NCBI GenBank assembly: GCA_002308155.1
Contig: DBVQ01000041.1
Span: 19,076-44,525, forward strand
DNA from: Christensenella sp. UBA1260
GTDB taxonomy: Bacteria > Bacillota > Clostridia > Christensenellales > CAG-917
Length of the DNA stretch: 25,450 bases
Reading direction: 5' to 3'
In this document: positions 14,559 to 22,957 of the stretch, in pieces
Layout: each line of letters opens with the position of its first letter
How positions within the stretch are numbered: position 1 is the first letter of the stretch
Made by a program: the position numbers and the translations under genes
The notes under the pieces: generated by a model
The model's database searches: none
Told to the model about the DNA's origin: nothing
What the model saw: the letters and a program-made list of their open reading frames with translations, nothing else

Positions 14559-17500
14559 TCAGCCGAGATATTTCATCTCATAATCGAGTCCGCCGTCCCA
14601 ATCATCCTCGAAGTCTTGGACAAGCAAACTCCACTCTGCAGACGTGCCCTTGTAGGTGATTGTCTTGAGCTCGTCGCAACCAAGGAGTGCACCCTCGCCA
14701 ATCATAACTACGCCGACCGGGATTGTGATAGCAGTGATTTCGCCATGTCCGATGAGCGCGTACGCATTGATGCGTGTGACTTCATCCGGAATCACAAGAG
14801 AAATTGCCACACCGACATAATCCACAAGGATAACATTTGGACCGTCCATATACAAGACGTAGCCGTTGGACGTTGTGAGCAACTTGCTGTCGCCGTCAGT
14901 ATACACACCAAGTGCATAAGCCGCAATCCAGCCGTTTGCCTCTGGAGCATCCGGATCTCTCTCAATATTCATGCCGCTGAGGTTGTGGATTTCAACGAGT
15001 CTGTAGCAGCCCAAGAATGCTTCATCAAGGATTGATACAACATTCTCCGGCACTGTGAACGAAGTGAGTTTCACGCAGTTCAAGAACGCGTTTCTGCCGA
15101 TATCCGTGACTGTATTTGGCAACACAATTTCAACAAGGTTCGAGCAGTTTTCAAACGTGCTATTGCTGACCTCTTGAATGCTTGTATGGCTGAGGTCAAG
15201 GACTTCGAGTCCGCTGCTTGCAAACGCCATTGTTGCGATATCTTCAAGCTTTGTATCCTCGCCGATATCAAGCGTTGTGAGGCTCAAACAACCTCTAAAT
15301 GCGGAAGTATCGATATATTCAAGAGAATCCGGCACACGTTCAATTGTGTTGACAAGCGTCGTTGAGCCGCTCTTGTAGATTGTGAGTGCATCTGCAAGTG
15401 GATTGCTGCCGCGATCCAAAATTGTCAAGAAGTTGTAGATCTTGTCTGGGAGATACACTGCACCATACGAGCCATCGTTCTTCACAAATCCTTCTGGCAC
15501 CATGAGTGTCGCAGTTGTGCTTGTGATATAGTCCGTCTCATGGATGACGAGAATGACATTGTCGTTTTCATCCTTCTCAATAACATCAGGCTTTGTGAAC
15601 GAAGGCATGATGACAATGTTGCCGTCTTCGTTCATGGCAATATTTGCGAGGCTCTTGAGTCTTGCTTCTTTTACAATGAACTCTTCGGATGCCACAAACT
15701 TTGTCTTGTTGAGTTGGAAACGAGATTGTGCAGCAGGGACACGCTCGTCAGCTTCTGTGTAGAACTTGTAGGTCTTGCCACTCAGATGTGCGCTTGCATA
15801 TTCCCTGTTGTACTCATTGTCATAGAGCCAGATTGTGCCTCTAAACTTGTCAAACAACTTGTTGGTAAACACAGGTGTTGCAATATACTTGCTTGTCGTT
15901 GTGCCGTCAATTTCCGTCCAAGTGAAGCTTGTTGGGATTGTGATTGCACTTGGGAATATCGTATAGATCAAATCGTTGACTTCAACCGTACCATAATATG
16001 TGATTTCTGTGCTGGTATCATCAAAGTTTACACTTGAAATCTCTTGTGCAGAATAGCTCGTTTGCGTTGCTGTGAAGATTTCCTCAAGGAGTGTACAACC
16101 TTCAAATGCACTCTTGCCAACGACTTCAATTGTTGCAGGCATATAGACTGTTCTTAAGGACACAAAGTCTTTGAACACGCCTTCGCCGATTTCGGTGACG
16201 GTGTATGTCTTGCCGCCAACAGTGTATTTGTCAGGAAGAACAAGCGTATCAGCAGTCTTTGTTGAGCAAGCAACAATCTTTGCCGTGCCGCTCGTCTCTT
16301 TGACTTCCATTGTAAACGCAGTGTTGTCTGCCTCCAAAACGACAGCATAAACAATCTCTTTTTCAAGGGTGTCTGTTGCGTCGTTGCCGGAATAAGCAAT
16401 CCTTGCCGTGTGCAAGCCAAGTCTATTGGTCACAAGCGTTTCTGTTGCAACGCCATCGACTTCCAAGATTTTGAAAGTGAGAGATGTGAGAGTGATTGGC
16501 CTTGAAACCTCTTTACCATCTTGTCCTTTGAGATACAAGTGAGAGTTTCTTAGATAAGTGGCCCCCGAAGCATTGAGCGGGATTGAAATTGCATCCTTTT
16601 GGATGATTTCTTCATACAAAGATACAACGCCCTTGTGTGTCATTGACACATAGTAATTGCCAATGCCATAGAAGTCAATTGTAAATACTGCATGCGATTC
16701 CTTGCTTGCAGACGGGTTATAACCTGTCACTTGTGATGCATCGATATCTCTCAAGTTGCCGAGGTAATCTCTATAATGGAAGGTCACGCTCGGAGTTGTT
16801 GTGTTGCTTGTATAGAAGGTTGGCACAGCTGCGCTTGTAATATCGCCTTCAAATCCTGTTATCCAATAATCGTTTAAGCTTGTATAGCCATCTGCAACGA
16901 GAGTTGAGCCGATTGCCGGCAAGCCTCTGATTGCATTGTGCACGTTGATGACAAATGCGTGCTCATCATCAAAGTGTGAATATTCAACGCCTTCAAACTC
17001 AAACTGGATATAGTAAACACCTTCTGTGACAGCATTGGCTTTGTCATATTGTCTGTTGCCGTTTGCATCCAAAACTGGATCGCCGTTGCTGTCAACTCTC
17101 AAAACATAATATTTGACTTTGTGTGTCACTGTGTTGAGGTCAAAATACTTTTTAACGCCGGAGTTGCTTTCAACGATAATACCATTTGTTTCATTGCCAA
17201 ATGCAGTGATAACACCATCAAGGATTCTATCCTTCTTGATGGATGGATTGAGGTATGCATCTTGAATTGTTTCAACTCTAAACGCATCTCCGTTGAGGCT
17301 GAACAGTTTGTACCAAACTGGGTTGTTCGTCTTGCACTCATTTGTGCCCAAGAAGTCGTAAACATCTTGGTTGACATAAATCTTGACGCCGCTGAGCAAT
17401 TCGCCCTTGGAGTTTGCAAATGAGTAGTTGGAGATTTCAGGAATATCAACAAGTTCGCCTGCAACGACTTTTGCATCTGTAAAGATGAAGCTCTTGATAT

Positions 17501-20087
17501 TTGACGCGCCCGCGAACGCGTAGTCATCAATCTTTTCTACGCCATACGGAACACCGAGTTCCTCGCCCGCTCTAAACTCAATCGTTTCAAAGAAACGAGC
17601 ATAGGTGTTGAATGCATATTCGGAGATGATCTTCACATCGTTTGAAATGACGACGTTCTTGTTGTTGTAATCTTGTGAATAGACTGCCGCGAGAATGCCG
17701 TTTACAACCGTGAAGTCTCTATCTTGAATCCATGCCGTGCTGATAAATGCATCTTTGCCGATTGCCTTTATCTTGCTTTCGTCTTCGAACGTGACGGTTG
17801 CAAGATGTGAACAATCTTTAAATGCGCCCGGTGCAATATAGACGATGTCGTCTTTGACTTCATAGCTCGTCACGTTTTGTGGGTCAAGGACTCTAAACAG
17901 GATGTTGCCGACAACGATTGCGCCGTTGCTGACGTTTGGACCTGTTGTCTGAGCCAAGAACTCATTGGAGAAAGCATTTTCTTCAATATAAGCAAGTTTT
18001 GCGCCGGCAGTCACTGTCGTGAGGTCTGCAAGCCCCTTGAAAGCATTGTTGTGGATATAGTCGATATTGTCCGCAATCGTGATGGATTCAAGTGCCGTTG
18101 CATCCGTGAAGCAACCTGCTGAAATGTTGTAAACATTTGTATCGCCACCGGTGTAGTAGCCGAGGTCTGACATATTTATGGATGTGACTCCGTCAACGCC
18201 TTCGCCTGTATATTTGTAAAGTGCTGTACCAATCTTGATGATGCCCTTTGTATTGCCTGCACCAAAGTTATAGTGCTCTTGCCAATAGGTCTTTGCAAAG
18301 GCATCTTCGCCGACTTCGGTGATATGGTTGTCCGTTGGCAAAATGACAGTCTTAAGGTTGAGGCAGGAGCCAAATCCACGCGTGCCAATCGTTGTGAGGT
18401 TGGATGCGCGAGACAAGTCAACTGTGACGAGAGACTTGGAGTCAACAAGTGCACGGTTGCCGATTTCCGTCACTGGGTGCAACTTTCTGTTGTTGCCTTC
18501 GCCATAGTAAAGCTCTGCCGGAAGGATAAACTCGTTCATAGAAGCATCCACAAGTTTGTCAAGACGGAGCGTGCCGTCCGCCTTCAAAGTGATGCCGTCC
18601 TTGAACGCATAGTTGTTGTAGTAATCACTCAAAACATTGACAAGTCTTGCTTCGTCTGCTTTGACTTCTGCGTTCAAAATCCAATCAACATAGGCTGTTT
18701 CGTCCTTTTGGACTGCCGCAGTTTTGTTTATTCTGTCAGTGTGGATTTCGTCTCTATAAATGCCGTTAGGGTCAAAGTTGCCGCCCGCCTTTTCAAGGAC
18801 GGAGAGAAGGTCAACAAGTTTGATTGTAATGGTGTCTTGAGAGTTTTTCTTTGTTTGAATATTTGTGACATACTTGTCATAACCGACGTGATAGGTGAAA
18901 CCTGAGAAGGTGATTTTGTTTGCGTCGCCGGTTGCCAAGTCAAATTGAACATCGCTATTGACAAATGTATATCCGCCCGCAGCAATTTGCTCTGCAGTGA
19001 TTGTGTCTTGCAAATTGTCTTTGAAAGTGCCGCCCATTGTAAAGACAGTGAGCGAATATTCAACAGGAGTCCAACGCGCATAGAGCGTGAAGTCCTTTCT
19101 GCCAACTGTTTGAGTGAAGAGCCAACGCTCGCCTTCTTCGGTATACCAACCAGCAAAGTTGTAGCCATAGAAAGCATTGATGATATCTGCGTTTGGTTTT
19201 CTCACTGTATCAACTTCCATTGCAGGAGTTTGAGTTGAAAGCTGTGCCTCCACCTGCTCTCTTCTTGTCAACGGACTGTTGCCGTATGTCGGTTTGTAGT
19301 CTTCATTTGGAGCATTGAGCACAAAGTCTACGTTGACAACTGCGTCAGACCAAATAAACTCATAGGTCGCATCTGCATTGAAAACGATTGCCTCTGTTGA
19401 ATCAGGGTCATAGACTTTCACGTTGCCGGAGTACAAACCACTCAAAACGCAACCGCTCTTGAGTGCCAAGAAAGTCCTTTCAAACTCAATCCAAGTGTCG
19501 CACACCGAACCTTTTTGAACTTCAATGACTTGATAACCCTGTTGATCCGGATCCACTTTGCCGAAATAACCGGTTGCGCCATTGAGCTTGAATCTCAATT
19601 TGATGAACTCAAGATCGGATTCCGCCTCGGCAACGTTCAAAGTGAAAGAGCCGTCAACAGTGGCCTTTCTGCCGCTTACAGGAAGTGAGCAATGAATGTA
19701 ATGCTTGCCAGGGAGCTTCAAAAGCGGCCTGTCTTCTTCATGCACCATTTCAAGCGTAAGCGGATAAAGTTTGTTGTCAATTGAAAGTCCGGTTGAGACA
19801 TAACAAACTTGGTACTTAATAATGCTGCCGATATCAAAACCTTCCGCTGTCAAAACCTCGAGAGGAACTTTTGTGAAGACAGAGGACATATATTCGGTAA
19901 ACACAAAACGCAACATCAGATTTTCATCCGTGCTGCCTGCTTTCTCCGAAATGTCTTCGCCTTCGTCCTCTTCGCCGATTGTGTTTGGTGCTGCCGAAAG
20001 GTCAACCTTGCCGCACGCGACAAACACGAGTGACAAGCAAAGCACCATAGCGAAAAGTATTATCAGCAAATTGACTTTTCTTCTCAT
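14559..20087 (-). CDS. Giant surface lipoprotein with InlB-B repeat and BspA-type leucine-rich repeats
   Basis: A 1842-residue secreted protein. Residues 1-24 are a signal peptide ending in LSLVFVAC, with Cys25 as the lipidation site (Phe at -3 is unusual but tolerated), followed by an acidic spacer. Residues about 300-345 hold an InlB-B/Listeria-Bacteroides repeat (FAGWYTEEGE ... FTLYARW). LRR_5 (BspA-like) blocks occur at about 535-930, 1310-1380 and 1610-1842, with units such as EIGEGVFKDFVSLRTVYMP and DIGRNAFLNCVKLTSFTVP, separated by beta-rich segments without repeats. Such proteins are anchored outside the membrane and bind host, mucosal or bacterial surfaces (family knowledge); the ligand here is unknown. 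The start has AAGGTGG seven nucleotides upstream. It is monocistronic, with its own promoter (20144-20172) and terminator. Confidence 0.93.
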   Translation of the reverse strand: MRRKVNLLIILFAMVLCLSLVFVACGKVDLSAAPNTIGEEDEGEDISEKAGSTDENLMLRFVFTEYMSSVFTKVPLEVLTAEGFDIGSIIKYQVCYVSTGLSIDNKLYPLTLEMVHEEDRPLLKLPGKHYIHCSLPVSGRKATVDGSFTLNVAEAESDLEFIKLRFKLNGATGYFGKVDPDQQGYQVIEVQKGSVCDTWIEFERTFLALKSGCVLSGLYSGNVKVYDPDSTEAIVFNADATYEFIWSDAVVNVDFVLNAPNEDYKPTYGNSPLTRREQVEAQLSTQTPAMEVDTVRKPNADIINAFYGYNFAGWYTEEGERWLFTQTVGRKDFTLYARWTPVEYSLTVFTMGGTFKDNLQDTITAEQIAAGGYTFVNSDVQFDLATGDANKITFSGFTYHVGYDKYVTNIQTKKNSQDTITIKLVDLLSVLEKAGGNFDPNGIYRDEIHTDRINKTAAVQKDETAYVDWILNAEVKADEARLVNVLSDYYNNYAFKDGITLKADGTLRLDKLVDASMNEFILPAELYYGEGNNRKLHPVTEIGNRALVDSKSLVTVDLSRASNLTTIGTRGFGSCLNLKTVILPTDNHITEVGEDAFAKTYWQEHYNFGAGNTKGIIKIGTALYKYTGEGVDGVTSINMSDLGYYTGGDTNVYNISAGCFTDATALESITIADNIDYIHNNAFKGLADLTTVTAGAKLAYIEENAFSNEFLAQTTGPNVSNGAIVVGNILFRVLDPQNVTSYEVKDDIVYIAPGAFKDCSHLATVTFEDESKIKAIGKDAFISTAWIQDRDFTVVNGILAAVYSQDYNNKNVVISNDVKIISEYAFNTYARFFETIEFRAGEELGVPYGVEKIDDYAFAGASNIKSFIFTDAKVVAGELVDIPEISNYSFANSKGELLSGVKIYVNQDVYDFLGTNECKTNNPVWYKLFSLNGDAFRVETIQDAYLNPSIKKDRILDGVITAFGNETNGIIVESNSGVKKYFDLNTVTHKVKYYVLRVDSNGDPVLDANGNRQYDKANAVTEGVYYIQFEFEGVEYSHFDDEHAFVINVHNAIRGLPAIGSTLVADGYTSLNDYWITGFEGDITSAAVPTFYTSNTTTPSVTFHYRDYLGNLRDIDASQVTGYNPSASKESHAVFTIDFYGIGNYYVSMTHKGVVSLYEEIIQKDAISIPLNASGATYLRNSHLYLKGQDGKEVSRPITLTSLTFKILEVDGVATETLVTNRLGLHTARIAYSGNDATDTLEKEIVYAVVLEADNTAFTMEVKETSGTAKIVACSTKTADTLVLPDKYTVGGKTYTVTEIGEGVFKDFVSLRTVYMPATIEVVGKSAFEGCTLLEEIFTATQTSYSAQEISSVNFDDTSTEITYYGTVEVNDLIYTIFPSAITIPTSFTWTEIDGTTTSKYIATPVFTNKLFDKFRGTIWLYDNEYNREYASAHLSGKTYKFYTEADERVPAAQSRFQLNKTKFVASEEFIVKEARLKSLANIAMNEDGNIVIMPSFTKPDVIEKDENDNVILVIHETDYITSTTATLMVPEGFVKNDGSYGAVYLPDKIYNFLTILDRGSNPLADALTIYKSGSTTLVNTIERVPDSLEYIDTSAFRGCLSLTTLDIGEDTKLEDIATMAFASSGLEVLDLSHTSIQEVSNSTFENCSNLVEIVLPNTVTDIGRNAFLNCVKLTSFTVPENVVSILDEAFLGCYRLVEIHNLSGMNIERDPDAPEANGWIAAYALGVYTDGDSKLLTTSNGYVLYMDGPNVILVDYVGVAISLVIPDEVTRINAYALIGHGEITAITIPVGVVMIGEGALLGCDELKTITYKGTSAEWSLLVQDFEDDWDGGLDYEMKYLG

Positions 20088-20104
20088 AGTCGTTCCACCT
20101 TACA

Positions 20105-20124
20105 TATACGCATAAGCGCGTATA
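20105..20124 (-). promoter_or_regulatory. Hairpin in the 5' UTR abutting the ribosome site of the large lipoprotein gene
   Basis: TATACGC and GCGTATA are exact inverted repeats with a 6-nt spacer. The hairpin lies downstream of the predicted start point (about 20137) and ends three nucleotides before the AAGGTGG ribosome site (20101-20095). It could act as an operator, an mRNA stabiliser or a translation control element; which is not decidable here. Confidence 0.5.
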
Positions 20125-20143
20125 CACATATTTATACAAAATA

Positions 20144-20172
20144 ATATTACTAAAAAAACTTTTGATTGTCAA
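20144..20172 (-). promoter_or_regulatory. Promoter of the large lipoprotein gene
   Basis: On the minus strand a perfect TTGACA (20172-20167), exactly 17 nt spacer, then TAATAT (20149-20144, 4 of 6). The predicted 5' UTR is about 50 nt. Confidence 0.65.
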
Positions 20173-20247
20173 TACAAAATGTAAAATCGGCATACCGGGC
20201 GCACCCGCTCTCGCAGCGCGCTCGCAAAAAAGTGCCGTTAGAACATC

Positions 20248-20278
20248 AAAAAACCGCCCAAATCTGCGTTCGGACGGC
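20248..20278 (-). terminator. Terminator downstream of the acyltransferase gene
   Basis: On the minus strand GCCGTCC and GGGCGGT-type arms (20277-20272 with 20259-20254, one T-G pair) enclose a 12-nt loop and are followed by TTTTTT. It lies 180 nt after the acyltransferase stop, so repeat copy 1 (20366-20458) would be transcribed in the 3' UTR. The remaining sequence between 20279 and 20365 is AT-rich and shows no gene. Confidence 0.65.
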
Positions 20279-20365
20279 AGTTATAAAATTATCTTAATTT
20301 TATTTTCAAAAAAATTTTCTGCTGTTTATGCCAGTTTATTGACGGACAAAAAACTGCTCAGTTTA

Positions 20366-20458
20366 GATGAATTGCGAGGAAGGTGCGCACGTGAGGCACC
20401 CAATGTACAAGAGCGTACATGATGCGCGAGCGCACGCAGACCTGACAAAGCAAGTCGC
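20366..20458 (+). repeat. Dispersed structured repeat, copy 1
   Basis: A 93-bp element beginning GATGA and ending CTGACAAAGCAAGTCGC, about three-quarters identical by eye to copy 2 at 25082-25174 and more distantly related to copy 3. It contains two nested-type inverted repeats, GGTGC/GCACC (20382-20400) and ATGTAC/GTACAT (20403-20420). Its end touches the stop codon of the acyltransferase gene, so it forms the first part of that gene's 3' UTR (antisense orientation). Confidence 0.75.
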
Positions 20459-21795
20459 TAAACCGTGCTGTTTTTAAATAGTTCTTCTACTGCAAGAGTA
20501 TACTTTGTTGAAGCCTGTCTATCCGCAAAAACAAAACGATAAGTGTGCTTTTCATCGTACAAATCCACCGCAAAACCGGGTTGATTGGCAATTGTATCAC
20601 ACTTTGAAATGTTGAAACTAATATACTTGAAATCGTCCTCAACAGGCTCTTTTTCTTGCCCCTTCACTTCATATTGCATATTGTTGACTTCATAGTCATA
20701 CACAACGTCTTTGAGGCGCATATCGTCTGAGCAAACAAAACTCAAAGTTGTCTTGTCAAGTGTCAAAACGCCTTCACACGCAAAGCGATAGCCGTTTCTC
20801 TTTTCATTTTCAACAAACAACTTGACCTTGTCCTCAAGGTGGAAATCATCGCTTTTCACTTCTTCGGCAACAAGCGAACGCTCCAAATCATACCACATGT
20901 CAATGCGCGCAGGCGCAACACTATCATCGCCCACAGGCACAAGCTCGCCCGTATGTGCATATTTTATTTTGTTGCCGCAACGTGCGCAGATGATTTCGTC
21001 TTCTTTGGTTGAAAGTTCAAACTCTTGCTTGCACTTTGGGCAGACATACAAAAGTCTTTCAAGCCCCTCTGCATAACGTTCGCCCTCAAAACTTGCTCCA
21101 ACGCTTTGTTGCCACTCGTGTTCATTGTGCGCGAGCGAGCTAACGATTTTTGCATATATCTCGTCCTTTGTCAGAGTTTTGACTTCTTCTACAGTCATGA
21201 GAAGGTCATAGCTTGCAAAGTTCCTGCCATTGCGCTTTGTGTACGCCCACTTCGGGCGCACAAAACTCGCGCCCTCAAGTTTGCACACAGCAACGGGATA
21301 GCCTAGCCATTGAACAAGGCGAGACGTCGATTCGCTGATCGCCCCCGTCTTTCCGTCCGCGGACACTTTGCCCTCAGGGCAAAGTACGACGGATATGCCG
21401 GCGTCAAGATTTTTCTTTATCAACTTGATGCACTGGAAGTCCGCAAAATACTGGCGTTTGGGTATTGCGTGATATTTTGTGATGAGTTTTGCAAATATCG
21501 GTTTTGAAAACATCATATTCTCCGCAACGACAAAATTGACCTTGTGCCCATGGAGCGGCGCGGAAAAATTGATGAAGTCGTAGGCGGAAAGGTGATTTGA
21601 CAATATGAGCATTGCGCCTTTTTTGATTTCCCGCTTGAACGCCTTGGACTTTTTGTGGCGGCAATGCAACATGAAATAACTCACAAATCTTGTGAGCGAC
21701 AAAAACAACCAGCACAAAAGCGCGGAAAACTTCACGTCTTTCTTCGCCTTCTTTGCGTCTCTTTTATCTTTTGTGTTTTTTGTCTGTTCTTTCAT
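20458..21795 (-). CDS. PlsC-like phospholipid acyltransferase with C-terminal zinc ribbon
   Basis: A 445-residue protein. After a lysine-rich N-terminus and one hydrophobic segment (about 23-45), the acyltransferase domain shows SNHLSAYDF, the HX4D catalytic motif (His68, Asp73), and VVLCPEGKVSADG (Glu141, the EGT/S motif with Lys instead of Thr/Ser). These are features of 1-acyl-glycerol-3-phosphate acyltransferases, which act at the cytoplasmic face of the membrane. A zinc ribbon follows (Cys252/Cys255 and Cys270/Cys273), then about 165 residues of beta-rich sequence. The family is usually about 200-250 residues, so the C-terminal half is an unusual addition. There is no ribosome site before ATG 21795; a promoter with TATAAT nine nucleotides upstream predicts a nearly leaderless mRNA. 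The precise acyl acceptor is uncertain. Confidence 0.85.
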   Translation of the reverse strand: MKEQTKNTKDKRDAKKAKKDVKFSALLCWLFLSLTRFVSYFMLHCRHKKSKAFKREIKKGAMLILSNHLSAYDFINFSAPLHGHKVNFVVAENMMFSKPIFAKLITKYHAIPKRQYFADFQCIKLIKKNLDAGISVVLCPEGKVSADGKTGAISESTSRLVQWLGYPVAVCKLEGASFVRPKWAYTKRNGRNFASYDLLMTVEEVKTLTKDEIYAKIVSSLAHNEHEWQQSVGASFEGERYAEGLERLLYVCPKCKQEFELSTKEDEIICARCGNKIKYAHTGELVPVGDDSVAPARIDMWYDLERSLVAEEVKSDDFHLEDKVKLFVENEKRNGYRFACEGVLTLDKTTLSFVCSDDMRLKDVVYDYEVNNMQYEVKGQEKEPVEDDFKYISFNISKCDTIANQPGFAVDLYDEKHTYRFVFADRQASTKYTLAVEELFKNSTV

Positions 21796-21804
21796 GGTTT
21801 TTTG

Positions 21805-21834
21805 ATTATACCACCCTTGCTCGTCTTAGGTCAA
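21805..21834 (-). promoter_or_regulatory. Promoter predicting a leaderless acyltransferase mRNA
   Basis: On the minus strand TTGACC (21834-21829), 18-nt spacer, perfect TATAAT (21810-21805). Only nine nucleotides separate the -10 box from the ATG, so the transcript should begin at or within a few bases of the start codon. A perfect 10-bp palindrome, TACAGCTGTA (21838-21847), lies just upstream of the -35 box. Confidence 0.65.
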
Positions 21835-21870
21835 CTGTACAGCTGTATATTTAAGTCAAAACCTGTCTGT

Positions 21871-22869
21871 TTAAAACATCTCACTGCGAATTCTATCAAA
21901 TAGTATGTCATTGTTTTCAAAATCCATTGCGCCGACAAAATATTTTTCAACTTCAAGATGATATTCCCGCGCCCTGTTCAACTCTTGAACGGCAAACGCC
22001 TCTTCAAGCACAACACCGTTTCTCTCTTCGGCAATCTCGTTGGCATAGCGCAAGCGCTCAAACTCTCTCAAGCTTAACACCTCATAGTCATTTTCAAGTC
22101 CAACATCTTTAACAATCGCAATATCGCCCAAGACAACACCGTCAATATAGTTTGGGTCAAGTGGGTTCAAAAGCCAGGTCCCTTGAGTCAAACCTTTGAA
22201 CACGTCAAAGAAAACATTTGTTGAAGTTTGACAGCCTTCCACCTTGTATATTTTTCTTCCTTTAAGATGATCAAAATACACGTTCTCGCCAGTTGGGCAG
22301 ATGGCAGAAACAAACACCTTTCTGTCCTTGATTTCTGCTTTAATTTCGTCCTTTATTTGAGCATAAAAATCAATTGCAAACTTGCGGATTTTCTTGTCAT
22401 CAACATCATCTTTTTCTAGTGCAATTTGATTCTTAAAATGACACAAAGCGATGTTTAAATGCTGATATGCTCGCATAAAACTATGTTTTTTGCAATTTAG
22501 CAGTCTTTTTATCTCTTCAACGTGTGGTGCCATTTTGTCTCTTTGAAGACTCGTCGCAAGGTCAAAAATGACATCCTTTATAACAGGCAAATCCGCTCCC
22601 GTTGCGTGCGGTGCAGTGGCGTCCACAACGGCGATATTCAGGTTTTTGACAAACACTCCGTCAAGGCTTTTTGGATCGCCTGAACAGAACCAAAGTTCAT
22701 AGTCAAATCCCCTTTCTTCTGCATCTTTTGCCAGCCTTTTTAGTATTGTTGATTTGCCCGTGCCGGGGCCGCCTTTCAACAAAACAACTTTGTTTTTGTC
22801 CTTCAATTCCTGTTTATAATTGCCAAAAAAACCGTATGCGCTGTTGTTTCCCAAGAAGTATCTTTCCAT
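21871..22869 (-). CDS. P-loop ATPase of the PRK06851 type, function unknown
   Basis: A 332-residue cytoplasmic protein. Walker A is GGPGTGKST (residues 33-41) after the N-terminus MERYFLGNNSAYGFFGNY, a layout like the PRK06851-type ATPases common in spore-forming Firmicutes. A second region with TGENVYFDHLKGRKIYKVEG lies near residue 215. It is slightly shorter than typical members (about 360). No membrane segments are seen. The start is well supported by GGGGTGA three nucleotides before the ATG. It is divergent from dpaA with only 88 bp between the starts and lies 75 nt before the acyltransferase, which has its own promoter. The cellular role is not known. Confidence 0.8.
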   Translation of the reverse strand: MERYFLGNNSAYGFFGNYKQELKDKNKVVLLKGGPGTGKSTILKRLAKDAEERGFDYELWFCSGDPKSLDGVFVKNLNIAVVDATAPHATGADLPVIKDVIFDLATSLQRDKMAPHVEEIKRLLNCKKHSFMRAYQHLNIALCHFKNQIALEKDDVDDKKIRKFAIDFYAQIKDEIKAEIKDRKVFVSAICPTGENVYFDHLKGRKIYKVEGCQTSTNVFFDVFKGLTQGTWLLNPLDPNYIDGVVLGDIAIVKDVGLENDYEVLSLREFERLRYANEIAEERNGVVLEEAFAVQELNRAREYHLEVEKYFVGAMDFENNDILFDRIRSEMF

Positions 22870-22925
22870 ATTTCACCCCGCTTTTATTCTATTGATTTTT
22901 GAGATTTTTAGTGCAAACTCCATTA

Positions 22926-22953
22926 ACGCAAGACGAAAAACTTTCATACGCTA
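22926..22953 (+). promoter_or_regulatory. Sigma-K-like promoter of dpaA-dpaB
   Basis: CATACGCTA (22945-22953) matches the sigma-K -10 consensus CATANNNTA exactly, and an AC (22926-22927) lies 17 nt upstream at the -35 position. The Bacillus spoVF (dpaAB) operon is transcribed by sigma-K in the mother cell (established). The -10 ends only four bases before the dpaA ATG, so either the mRNA is leaderless or translation starts further in, e.g. at ATG 23000, which follows GATGAAAGG. Confidence 0.45.
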
Positions 22954-22957
22954 CATT

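Noticed and set aside
18273..18905. 210-codon plus-strand reading frame opposite the giant lipoprotein
   Set aside because: Antisense shadow of LRR coding; no ribosome site or promoter and no domain. The similar frame at 14487-15035 is rejected for the same reason.
20162..20422. 86-codon plus-strand frame ending in LDELRGRCAREAPNVQERT
   Set aside because: No ribosome site; it crosses the minus-strand terminator and only its last codons match the repeat family, so it is not called as a gene although the shared frame in the repeat is noted.
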